A DNA stretch of 11,452 nt from an uncultured Prevotellaceae bacterium. GTDB lineage: Bacteria > Bacteroidota > Bacteroidia > Bacteroidales > Muribaculaceae. Below the pieces are notes generated by a model. It did no database searches, was not told the origin of the DNA, and saw nothing but the letters and a program-made list of their open reading frames with translations. Positions 1-6,750 of this stretch are shown here, one piece after another (the stretch's first letter is position 1; every line of letters begins with the position of its first letter). The stretch covers positions 1-11,452 of the forward strand of contig USOC01000014.1 in the NCBI GenBank assembly GCA_900556245.1, read 5' to 3'. The translations under genes and the position numbers were made by a program.

Positions 1-490
1 GCGCACAAGGCGCACAACAACAAAGTAAATTTTCTAATCATAGCTTTTAAATTTTAAGTCAGTATAATTGGTTCTTTTGTGTTATTCAAAATTCGGAAAA
101 GCAACAACAGGTGTTTGATTATGCAGGGGACATTTGTCGGATGCAAGGCGCCATGCTCTGCTTGCTTGATCTTACTCGCAACACTTTAGCGTTTGCAAAT
201 GTATATATTTAAATCTTATCACAATACAAAAATCCGTTTTTTTTCTCAGACCCCACGGCTTTTTCATTTAAAACGCTTAAAACAAAATGCTTTTATCCAG
301 CTGTCAGCAGCTAATATCACACAGCGACGAAGCCGCGAAATTCTGATTTTTTTCTCCTCCTGTGCGCATAGCGGATAGGGGGAGCACGGCTGTAGCCGGG
401 AGGGGGTTAGAACCCGGCAACCGAGCGGAATGGACAAGCGTTCTTCAGACAAAGATTAAATGAAAGAGCCGTGTTCAGAACAGTTTTTTT
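1..490. other. Left-end stretch without a supported gene
   Basis: I see no convincing coding region here. Short ORFs on both strands lack family resemblance and a start context. The first 300 bases are A/T-rich. Positions 365-430 are G/C-rich and can form small hairpins, for example CGGC(TGTA)GCCG at 387-398 or, alternatively, CCGGG 396-400 with CCCGG 413-417. One T-arm-like string is present on the minus strand, but no tRNA cloverleaf can be built around it. The patch could be a structured RNA or a dispersed repeat; nothing visible decides this. Confidence 0.4.
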
Positions 491-535
491 GGCAACAAAG
501 GGAAATCCTGCACCGCAAGACTTCCCTTTGTTGCC
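491..535 (-). terminator. 14-bp perfect inverted repeat after the GH13 gene
   Basis: GGCAACAAAGGGAA (491-504) is perfectly complementary to 522-535, with a 17-nt loop. It lies 18 nt past the stop codon of the minus-strand GH13 gene, so in that transcript it would form a strong 3' hairpin. On the minus strand the hairpin is followed by A7 rather than a T run, so it is not a classical intrinsic terminator; it may act as a 3' stability or end-processing hairpin. Confidence 0.5.
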
Positions 536-553
536 GCATACGCAGACAGTATA

Positions 554-2464
554 TTATTCCAGAATCAGGATTTCGCGACCCGCAAAATCCATCTTGTCTG
601 AAATGACGACCTCTTTTCCTGTCAAAACGTCCCTGAACTTGTCGCCGGGACGCATGACTTCCGCATAACGCGACATATCAATTCCTTCCAGCTTTTCGTC
701 TACGCCGTTCATCAGGACTATCACCCGACGGTCGGCCGACTTCCGCTCATAGACATACAGCAGATTCGACGGCATGAAATGACGCGTCGTGCCTTCGGAA
801 ATGGCTGTGTTACCCTGACGCCAATGCAGCAGACGGCTCATAAAGTCAAACGCCTCGTTCTGCATCGCCGTGCGCCCATCCGCTGAAAATTCATTATGTC
901 CGTCGCCGGGAAATCCGCCGGGCACATCAAGACGGATATTGCCGTCGCCTTTTTCCTTCGTTCCGTGCATCAGCAGCTCGCTGCCGTAATAAATCTGAGG
1001 AATGCCGCGCGATGTAAGCAGGAACGTCTGAGCCTGCTTCCATTGCGCCAGATTAGAGGGCATTTCCTTCAGGAAACGGTCCGTGTCGTGATTGTCCAGA
1101 AAAATCAGCAAGTTCTTCGGATCGGAATAGACCATATCAAGTGCCAGATGATCATAGAGGCGGTTCAAGCCTTCAGCCCATGGTAAGGTCTTTTCGGTGA
1201 ACGCATCACGGCTGAGCATGAAAAACGGGAAATCCATCACCGTCTTCAGCTCCGTATTCATCGGATTCAGCACATTGCCCCGCTGCATATAGGAAATGCT
1301 GGGCGCATCGGCAAGCCAGCTTTCCCCGACAATGTTGAAGTTCGGATATCCCGCAAGCACTGCCTTGTTCCATCGTGCCATCCCGCCCATATCCGCATAA
1401 GGATAGGTATCCATCCGTATACCGTTGATTTTTGCATACTCTATCCACCAGATGGAGTTTTGAATCAGATAGGTCATCAAATGGACATTGCGTTGGTTCA
1501 GGTCGGGCATCAACGGCACAAACCATCCGTTGACTGTCAAGTCAAGGTCATAGTCGCTCACGTAAGGGTCATGATTCGTGTTCAGCCTGAAATTGGTCTG
1601 CTTGTAACGTTTCGGAAATTCCCCCTTGCCGCCGCGCACAAGTTCACCCACCGTCTTCAGTTCTTCTGGAGTCAACGGAGCATTGAGCCAATCGCGGGCC
1701 GGCATGTCCGCCAGCCATGGATGATCGAGTCCGCAATGATTGAATATCATGTCCATCACCACCTTTATGCCGCGCTTGTGGCATTCGGCAATCAGTCGGC
1801 GATAATCTTCGTTTGTTCCGAACCGCGGATCTACACGATAATAGTCGGTCGTGGCATAGCCATGGTAGGAGCCGCCGGGCATGTCGGTTTCCAATACCGG
1901 CGTGAGCCAGATGGCCGTCACGCCCAATTGCTCGATATAGTCAAGATGGTCCATGATTCCTTTCAGGTCACCGCCATGGCGTGCGCCAAGATCGCTCCGG
2001 TCTGCCTTCTCGGGATTTTTCAAGCCTTTCACTTCGTTATTCTCCGGATTTCCGTCGGCAAAACGGTCGGGCATCATCAGATAGAGGGCGTCCGACGAAT
2101 CGAAACCGACATAGTCCGCACCCGCCTTATCCCGGGCCAGAAGCTCATAGGATGCCTTGACTTTCTGCTTCCCTGACTTAAAGACAATGTCCATCGTTCC
2201 TGGCTTGGCGTCGTCGGTTACGCTCAGATACAGCAACTGATAGTTCGGACTGTCGAGGCGCACCACCGAATCGATATCCACTCCCTTGTAGGAGATTTCG
2301 GGAACAGCGTCGCGAATATTTTCACCGTTCACCATAATTTGCAACTGCTGCGACTCCATGCCGGTCCACCACATCGGTGGATCCATCCTGTCGACAGTCG
2401 TCTTCGCCTGCCCGGTCAGCGATTCCAGCGCAAGAACGGACAACAACAAAATACTTTTTCTCAT
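554..2464 (-). CDS. Secreted GH13 alpha-amylase / neopullulanase-like enzyme
   Basis: This is a 636-residue glycoside hydrolase family 13 enzyme predicted to cleave alpha-glucans such as starch oligosaccharides or pullulan in the periplasm. Residues 1-20 look like a Sec signal peptide without a lipobox cysteine. Residues about 23-110 match the N-terminal beta-sandwich of cyclomaltodextrinases/neopullulanases, 120-550 form the (beta/alpha)8 barrel, and the end is a small beta domain. The conserved regions are visible: DMIFNHC (D238), GIRMD with nucleophile D352, VGESW with acid/base E381, and FLDNHD with D460. Length and architecture resemble SusA of the Bacteroides starch system, but no SusC/SusD genes lie beside it here, so I do not use the susA symbol. 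It has its own promoter (2496-2525) and follows the terminator of the MG2-plug gene, so it is probably transcribed alone. The exact substrate is uncertain. Confidence 0.93.
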   Translation of the reverse strand: MRKSILLLSVLALESLTGQAKTTVDRMDPPMWWTGMESQQLQIMVNGENIRDAVPEISYKGVDIDSVVRLDSPNYQLLYLSVTDDAKPGTMDIVFKSGKQKVKASYELLARDKAGADYVGFDSSDALYLMMPDRFADGNPENNEVKGLKNPEKADRSDLGARHGGDLKGIMDHLDYIEQLGVTAIWLTPVLETDMPGGSYHGYATTDYYRVDPRFGTNEDYRRLIAECHKRGIKVVMDMIFNHCGLDHPWLADMPARDWLNAPLTPEELKTVGELVRGGKGEFPKRYKQTNFRLNTNHDPYVSDYDLDLTVNGWFVPLMPDLNQRNVHLMTYLIQNSIWWIEYAKINGIRMDTYPYADMGGMARWNKAVLAGYPNFNIVGESWLADAPSISYMQRGNVLNPMNTELKTVMDFPFFMLSRDAFTEKTLPWAEGLNRLYDHLALDMVYSDPKNLLIFLDNHDTDRFLKEMPSNLAQWKQAQTFLLTSRGIPQIYYGSELLMHGTKEKGDGNIRLDVPGGFPGDGHNEFSADGRTAMQNEAFDFMSRLLHWRQGNTAISEGTTRHFMPSNLLYVYERKSADRRVIVLMNGVDEKLEGIDMSRYAEVMRPGDKFRDVLTGKEVVISDKMDFAGREILILE

Positions 2465-2495
2465 AGGTAAATATGTTTTATTGAAATATTTGCCT

Positions 2496-2525
2496 TAAAA
2501 TTACGTATATTTTTTTGTTCTGCAA
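2496..2525 (-). promoter_or_regulatory. Bacteroidetes-type promoter of the GH13 gene
   Basis: Read on the minus strand, TTG (2525-2523) is followed after 19 nt by TAATTTTA (2503-2496). This matches the Bacteroidetes -33/-7 pattern TTG..TAnnTTTG at 7 of 8 positions of the -7 box. It sits about 30 nt upstream of the GH13 start and downstream of the preceding gene's terminator. Confidence 0.6.
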
Positions 2526-2560
2526 AATAACCATCGAAAACCCATCCGAAACTTAAAAAT

Positions 2561-2611
2561 GAAAACAAACTGCCATCTGCATCCGAACTGACGATACAGA
2601 ATGGCAGTTTG
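2561..2611 (-). terminator. Intrinsic terminator of the MG2-plug gene
   Basis: CAAACTGCCAT (2566-2576) pairs perfectly with ATGGCAGTTTG (2601-2611). The stem can be extended by CTG/CAG past one bulged base. On the minus strand a short TTTT run follows (2565-2562). It begins 18 nt after the stop codon at 2630-2632 and separates this gene from the GH13 gene. Confidence 0.65.
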
Positions 2612-2629
2612 CCAAGCGGTGACGCTATA

Positions 2630-3862
2630 TCATTTCTTCCGTACCGAGCATTTTCCATGAATGATTTCCCCCTCATCGGTCAACCCTTCGATGCGCACTT
2701 CATAGGATGGAGTATCGGCATCTGTTGTGTAGAAAGAGAATTCCGAGAGACCGCCATCAGTGAATCCGACGCATGGATTCCAATAGAGCGTCGGCCTCAA
2801 GTCGGGAATCGTTGAGGCCGCAGCTTCCGGCGTGTCGTAGGAAGGCGAATAGAATGTCGCTTTCTTTTGGTAGCCGAGCGGCGTGACGGATACGAAATCA
2901 CATTGCGATTCCGCCCGCAGCTCGTTTCCCCGTTTGGTTGTCAGGGCAATCACTCCGCCTGAAGTGCCTTTATATCCGAAGAGCACAGCTTCCGCAGGAC
3001 GGATGAAGTCGACTCTTCGAATCAGTTCGAATGGCACTTGATTGATTACCTCGAGAGCCGGAAGCGAATTATTCAGTGAATAGCCGGATGCCTCTGATAT
3101 GATTGCCGAGTTTTCCGCCGGGACATACTGCGGAACTTGGTCGATGTAGACCGCGACATGATTCCCTCTGAATGAATATGTTTTTCCGATGAGAAGCAAG
3201 CCGGGAATCGAACGGAGCACCTCCTCTACGCTTGTCGCCTTTTCCTCCTCCATCTCTTTCCAGCCGAAAGAGCGGAATGCCAGAGCTTCAAATTTGTCTT
3301 CCGGTTGCGGAGGACGGATTCCGGTGACAATGATTTCCCGGAGCGTCACTTCCATTCCGTTATATTTTGCACGTTCCGCCCCATTCGCAATGATGTCGTC
3401 TCCCGACAGGTTTTCAATGCTCAGACCGGCTTCGACGGGAAGCGGCTTGATGTCGGGAAATTTTTCGCGTTCTATCCGAAAATTAGGATAAATCTTGGTT
3501 CCTTTCCGATTGTAAGCCTGAATGAGGAATGTCGTGTTTTCCGGAAAATCGAAACCCTGGCAGGAGAAGCGGCCGAGACTGTCGGTGGCAAAAACGCCGG
3601 CATACCGGAATTTGGGCACAAGCAGACTGACCGTGGCTCCCCCTTCCGGTTTTCCGCGCCATTTGCTTCGGAGGTCTCCGACAATACTCTGCCCTTTCTC
3701 AATCGCACTTCCTGGATACGACAGCCTTCCTTTCAACAGTGACGGGATGTCATAGCGACGCCATCCCTGCGTCAGCATCAAGGCGTCGAGCGCTTTTTCT
3801 GCATCCTCGCGGCGTTCGTTCCAAGTCCGCTTTGCCGCGTCGGGCGTGCGGTTTTTCTGCAT
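2630..3862 (-). CDS. C-terminal half of a frameshifted MG2 / TonB-plug protein
   Basis: These 410 residues are the downstream part of the protein that begins at 5279. The first residues carry a linker ending in LMLTQGWRRYD, which in intact relatives follows the MG2 half directly. Residues about 58-115 resemble a carboxypeptidase-regulatory-like beta-sandwich. Residues about 210-312 resemble a TonB-dependent receptor plug (VEEVLRSIPGLL, then VAVYIDQVP, then GTSGGVIALTTKRG), but no 22-strand barrel follows. The C-terminal 70 residues, with YSPSYDTPEAA and LRPTLYWNP, are typical of this Bacteroidales family. The ATG at 3862 lies 16 nt past the TAA ending the upstream ORF. AGGCGG precedes it, so re-initiation is conceivable, but this ATG is internal to the ancestral frame. 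There is no signal peptide of its own, so a product started here would stay in the cytoplasm. The gene is probably broken, or the assembly has an error. The molecular role of the family is not known to me. Confidence 0.8.
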   Translation of the reverse strand: MQKNRTPDAAKRTWNERREDAEKALDALMLTQGWRRYDIPSLLKGRLSYPGSAIEKGQSIVGDLRSKWRGKPEGGATVSLLVPKFRYAGVFATDSLGRFSCQGFDFPENTTFLIQAYNRKGTKIYPNFRIEREKFPDIKPLPVEAGLSIENLSGDDIIANGAERAKYNGMEVTLREIIVTGIRPPQPEDKFEALAFRSFGWKEMEEEKATSVEEVLRSIPGLLLIGKTYSFRGNHVAVYIDQVPQYVPAENSAIISEASGYSLNNSLPALEVINQVPFELIRRVDFIRPAEAVLFGYKGTSGGVIALTTKRGNELRAESQCDFVSVTPLGYQKKATFYSPSYDTPEAAASTIPDLRPTLYWNPCVGFTDGGLSEFSFYTTDADTPSYEVRIEGLTDEGEIIHGKCSVRKK

Positions 3863-3878
3863 GTTTACCGCCTGTAAA

Positions 3879-5279
3879 TTAATGGTTGGGATTCTCTATA
3901 TGTCCTGTTAATTCAGAGCAAAGCAGAAGACTGGAAGCGATAGAGCTGTGGCTTTTCCCCGTAAGACTGCCGTCGGTCACGGAAACTGAATAGTTCCCGT
4001 TTCTGCCAAAGCCCTCCGGAAGCCTGACCGTAACTGCTACTTTCTCTCTCGAAGCGCACGCTGTGACATTCGGCTTCAAAGAGGTTTCTCTCATCTGTCC
4101 GCCTGCGAAAAAGAGTCTTTCACTCAGCGGATTCCTGTCGTTGTCAAACACGACCGCATTGATTACGCCATCGGGGAAATCGGCAAGCCGGAAAGTGACG
4201 GATCTGTTGTCTGGATCAAGCGGTCCGGAAAACAACAGTTTTCCCCGTTCGTGAATCAGATAGCCCGCCTTTTCCGGCAGATTGCCCACCGCTTTGACTG
4301 TAACCGTTGAATCATTCCGCTCCAGACGCAAAGCGACGGCTTGTCTGCTCGCACAGGGCAGCGGAATTTCCTTGTGTCCGCCCCGGCTGTCTGCGCAGAC
4401 TGCTTTATAGGTTAAGCCCGGCTGAGGAGTAAATTCGACATATCCGATTCCTGCATGAAAATCCTTGAAGGAGGCGACAGTCTTTCCGGAAGAATCGACG
4501 ATTTCTCCGGAAACGCCGACTCCGAACCCATCAGACGCCATCGCTTTGAACCCCACCTTGCACAGTTCGCCCTCTACAAGCCAGCCGCCTTCCGGATAGA
4601 ACGAGACGTCAAAATCCAAAGGAGATTCTGCAATCGGAAGATATTTGGCATGATTGTCGAAAGCCACGTATATGCACCCGCTTTCAGGACGGTCGACACG
4701 AAACGCCACCTTCCCCCGGTTCTCAAACGTCCTCTCTCTACCGCTTGGGTCGACATATCGGAATTTCCGGTATGCGGCAGGCTTCCCGGTTCCTTTTTCC
4801 GTCAGGCTGCATTCGACAAGGACTTTTCCGTCGTCTTCCACCGACATGACTGTAGTCAGTGTATTCCGGGTGGAAAAAGCGCTCAGAATGTCAACCGGCT
4901 TTTTGAAATAATAGTCCTCTCCCGCACACAGCGTATATCGCCCTTCCGCCATAGTCTCGGGCAAAGGGATATAGCCGGAATAGACTCCCAGCTCCTCCTT
5001 GATTTTCACTCTCAAAGTGCTGTCCGACGGGCTTGCAAGATCCACATACAGATATTTGCTGACGCTTACAGGCTGGTGGGTCACAGCATCCGCAACATAC
5101 CCGCGCAGCCAGATTGTGTCTCCGCCCAGGTAGCAGTTACGGTCGGTATGAACGTACACCTTTTCCTGAGGAAACTCATAAGTCTGTTTTTCGAACAGTC
5201 CGGCAAGAGAGTCCCCTCTCAACGGGATAACTGCCGTAAACAGAAGCAATGCAAAGACGACATAAATTTTTGTTTTCAT
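3879..5279 (-). CDS. N-terminal half of a frameshifted MG2 / TonB-plug protein
   Basis: This 466-residue ORF starts with a signal peptide (about residues 1-22) and an MG2-type alpha-2-macroglobulin domain at about 37-125 (EKVYVHTDRNCYLGGDTIWL). Further beta-sandwich segments follow up to about 445. The reading frame ends at TAA (3881-3879) directly after ELTGHIENPNH, a point where family members continue towards the plug half. Dropping one base of TAATTT gives HYLQAVNMQKN and joins the frame of 2630-3862. The full span of 2650 bp is one base more than 883 codons, which fits a single insertion. The intact protein would be an 882-residue exported protein. As it stands, the product would be a truncated exported MG2 protein. 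No convincing TAnnTTTG promoter was found in the 279-bp region upstream. Confidence 0.82.
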   Translation of the reverse strand: MKTKIYVVFALLLFTAVIPLRGDSLAGLFEKQTYEFPQEKVYVHTDRNCYLGGDTIWLRGYVADAVTHQPVSVSKYLYVDLASPSDSTLRVKIKEELGVYSGYIPLPETMAEGRYTLCAGEDYYFKKPVDILSAFSTRNTLTTVMSVEDDGKVLVECSLTEKGTGKPAAYRKFRYVDPSGRERTFENRGKVAFRVDRPESGCIYVAFDNHAKYLPIAESPLDFDVSFYPEGGWLVEGELCKVGFKAMASDGFGVGVSGEIVDSSGKTVASFKDFHAGIGYVEFTPQPGLTYKAVCADSRGGHKEIPLPCASRQAVALRLERNDSTVTVKAVGNLPEKAGYLIHERGKLLFSGPLDPDNRSVTFRLADFPDGVINAVVFDNDRNPLSERLFFAGGQMRETSLKPNVTACASREKVAVTVRLPEGFGRNGNYSVSVTDGSLTGKSHSSIASSLLLCSELTGHIENPNH

Positions 5280-5558
5280 AAGTATGGATATTTAATGGAT
5301 TTGCAATTTAACCAAACTATTACTACAAATGATGATTTTATGCGAATTTATCACTACAAAAGGTCTCGTATTAATTATTTTTAAATTTCACGGGGGGGGG
5401 TAATCATAAATATTGTTAACTGTTTTTCTCCGGTTTTATTAAGTTATGAAATGATGCTCCATCCGAAGTGTCTTCTGTCTATTACCGAATATTACTCGTA
5501 AGGATTCTGTGTTAAACCATCACGGTCTACGCTGGTCTAAGTTCTAAAATATACTGTT
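5280..5558. other. Divergent intergenic region with a G9 run
   Basis: This A/T-rich region separates the minus-strand MG2-plug gene from the plus-strand DUF3108 gene and should hold both promoters, but I could not place a convincing -33/-7 pair for either. It contains a homopolymer of nine G residues at 5392-5400, conspicuous in an A/T-rich setting. No ORF here is supported. Confidence 0.5.
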
Positions 5559-6308
5559 ATGAAAAGATTTCATTTCCTCATCGCCATACTTATGTTACTG
5601 CTGGCGACTCCTGCCATAAAGGCTATGGAATTTGCCGACGAGACACTGCACTACGACATCGTCTACCACTGGGGGTTCATCTGGAAGCATGCGGCGTCGG
5701 CCAATCTGTCTATCCGGCAGTCCGGAGACAACTACGACGCGTCGCTCGACGCCCGTACCATCTCGTGGGCCGACAAAATCTTTAAAGTGCGCGACACGCT
5801 TTCCTGCTCGATGAAGAAAGACAATCTCCGTCCGGTTGTCTACAAAAAAGCCTCCCACGAAGGACGGCATTCCGGTGTCGACATCGTGGAATACGCATAT
5901 TCCGACGGCAAGTGTCTTGCAAAGTGCACGAGAAACCGTCCGAAAAAGCCACTCCGCGTCACGAATCTCGAAGCCGACAACCAGGCCTACGATATGCTGA
6001 GCATCTTCTATTTTCTGCGCAGCCTTCCTTTTGAGTCGATGAGAACCGGCACTTCCGTCACCACGACAATTTTTTCAGGAACGAGAAAGGAACAACTCGA
6101 AATTCGCTTTCTCGGGGTGGAAACCATCGAACTGCGCGACAAATCAAAGCATCAGGCCTTTCATGCGTCATTTTCCTTCACTCAGGACGGAAATACAAAA
6201 TCGTCCGACGATATGCACACCTGGATTTCAGTTGACAGCAGACATATTCCGCTGATGCTGAAGGGCAAACTGGCAATCGGAGAAGTCCGGTGCTATTACC
6301 GGAAATAG
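5559..6308 (+). CDS. Exported DUF3108 family protein
   Basis: This 249-residue protein has a clear signal peptide (about residues 1-22, ending near PAIKAM), so it should be periplasmic or outer-membrane associated. The mature part reads as an all-beta protein with the DUF3108 layout: a start of ETLHYDIVYHWGFIWKHAA, a WADKIFKVRDTLSC segment, YDMLSIFYFLRSLP in the middle, and an ending of WISVDSRHIPLMLKGKLAIGEV. The biochemical function of DUF3108 proteins is not established to my knowledge; lipid or envelope roles are only guesses. The gene is monocistronic as far as can be seen: divergent from the MG2-plug gene and followed after 72 nt by an independent promoter. The start at 5559 is supported by the signal peptide beginning there. 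Confidence 0.88.
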   Translation: MKRFHFLIAILMLLLATPAIKAMEFADETLHYDIVYHWGFIWKHAASANLSIRQSGDNYDASLDARTISWADKIFKVRDTLSCSMKKDNLRPVVYKKASHEGRHSGVDIVEYAYSDGKCLAKCTRNRPKKPLRVTNLEADNQAYDMLSIFYFLRSLPFESMRTGTSVTTTIFSGTRKEQLEIRFLGVETIELRDKSKHQAFHASFSFTQDGNTKSSDDMHTWISVDSRHIPLMLKGKLAIGEVRCYYRK

Positions 6309-6380
6309 AGAGGCGACATTCCTATAAAATTAAATGTGCTGAAAAAATATGTTATAGAGCATATTTTTAACACTTTTTTC

Positions 6381-6411
6381 TTGCACAACAATAAAAACAG
6401 CATTACCTTTG
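6381..6411 (+). promoter_or_regulatory. Bacteroidetes -33/-7 promoter of the 39-codon gene
   Basis: TTG (6381-6383), a 20-nt spacer and a perfect TACCTTTG (6404-6411) match the Bacteroidetes housekeeping promoter. Transcription should start around 6416-6419. The same TACCTTTG box with the same 20-nt spacing occurs in front of the lysO leader. Confidence 0.8.
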
Positions 6412-6440
6412 CAGCGTAAAGGAAAAGATTTTTGATAAAA

Positions 6441-6479
6441 GATTGTTTTAGGTTAGGCCGGACGCAAGAGTGCGCCGCC
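6441..6479 (+). ncRNA. Leader element and hairpin shared in part with the lysO leader
   Basis: GATTGTTTTAGGTTAGGC (6441-6458) is 16/18 identical to 7996-8013. Overlapping its end is a stem: GG, CGG, CGCA (from 6456), loop AGAG (6467-6470), then TGCG, CCG, CC (to 6479), with single bulges at C6458 and A6462. A translation-start region follows (AAAAGAAAGG, then ATG at 6502). It is a candidate cis-regulatory RNA; I cannot assign it to a known riboswitch class. Confidence 0.5.
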
Positions 6480-6501
6480 ATTTAAAAGAAAGGTTACTAT
6501 T

Positions 6502-6621
6502 ATGGATACTTTGAATTTTTCGACGAGAGTGAAATCAGCTCCGTCACACAGTTTCCATCCGAACGCATCGTTGCTGACAACACGCAAAGGATACGTTGCA
6601 GGAATTGAGAGCAAACATTAA
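6502..6621 (+). CDS. Small ORF of 39 codons, unknown function
   Basis: The ORF runs from ATG at 6502 to TAA at 6619-6621 and encodes a 39-residue basic, Ser/Thr/His-rich peptide starting MDTLNFSTRVKSAP and ending GYVAGIESKH. There is no signal peptide, membrane helix or motif that I recognise. Reasons to take it as real: a strong promoter 90 nt upstream, a purine-rich AAAAGAAAGG before the ATG, and terminator-like hairpins right at and after its stop. It could be a small protein gene, a leader peptide controlling the MBL-fold gene downstream, or the incidental ORF of a small RNA. The first terminator stem begins inside its last codons. Confidence 0.5.
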   Translation: MDTLNFSTRVKSAPSHSFHPNASLLTTRKGYVAGIESKH

Positions 6622-6636
6622 GAACGCTCTTTTTTT
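6608..6636 (+). terminator. Terminator-like hairpin overlapping the small ORF's end
   Basis: AGAGC (6608-6612) pairs with GCTCT (6626-6630) over a 13-nt loop, and the stem runs directly into a T run at 6630-6636. The 5' arm lies in the last codons of the 39-codon ORF and the loop contains its stop codon. Ribosomes reaching the stop would therefore block the stem, an arrangement compatible with translation-coupled attenuation. The stem is short, so its strength is uncertain. Confidence 0.45.
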
Positions 6637-6671
6637 CAAAAGATTTCTCATAGTTATTAAATAGTTAGGTT

Positions 6672-6696
6672 ACCGACTCTCTGAGCCGGTTTTTTT
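6672..6696 (+). terminator. Intrinsic terminator before the MBL-fold gene
   Basis: ACCG (6672-6675) pairs with CGGT (6687-6690) and CTC (6677-6679) with GAG (6683-6685), with one A/C mismatch between and a TCT loop. Seven T residues follow (6690-6696). It closes the small-ORF transcript about 50 nt upstream of the next gene. Confidence 0.7.
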
Positions 6697-6726
6697 GCTT
6701 TTTTTCAAAGATTTTCCGTAACTTCA
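6695..6726 (+). promoter_or_regulatory. Weak candidate promoter of the MBL-fold gene
   Basis: TTG (6695-6697), a 21-nt spacer and TAACTTCA (6719-6726) loosely resemble the Bacteroidetes promoter. The TA and the first two T residues of the -7 motif are kept but the last two positions are not. It lies 24 nt before the ATG at 6751, so any transcript would have a very short leader. Readthrough from the small-ORF unit is the alternative. Confidence 0.3.
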
Positions 6727-6750
6727 CCTTCCGGATAAACAGACAGTAAA

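Noticed and set aside
264..452. Minus-strand 62-codon open frame
   Set aside because: No family resemblance, no promoter or start context, and it runs through the G/C-rich hairpin patch; more likely non-coding.
380..460. Possible tRNA on the minus strand because of GGTTCTAACCC
   Set aside because: The T-loop lacks the purine at position 57 and no acceptor, D or anticodon arms can be paired around it.
1460..2176. Plus-strand 238-codon open frame inside the GH13 gene
   Set aside because: Shadow of the GH13 coding strand, which has all catalytic motifs in its own frame.
4455..5384. Plus-strand 309-codon open frame opposite the MG2 half
   Set aside because: Antisense shadow; the minus strand carries a signal peptide and an MG2 domain, while this frame has no recognisable features.
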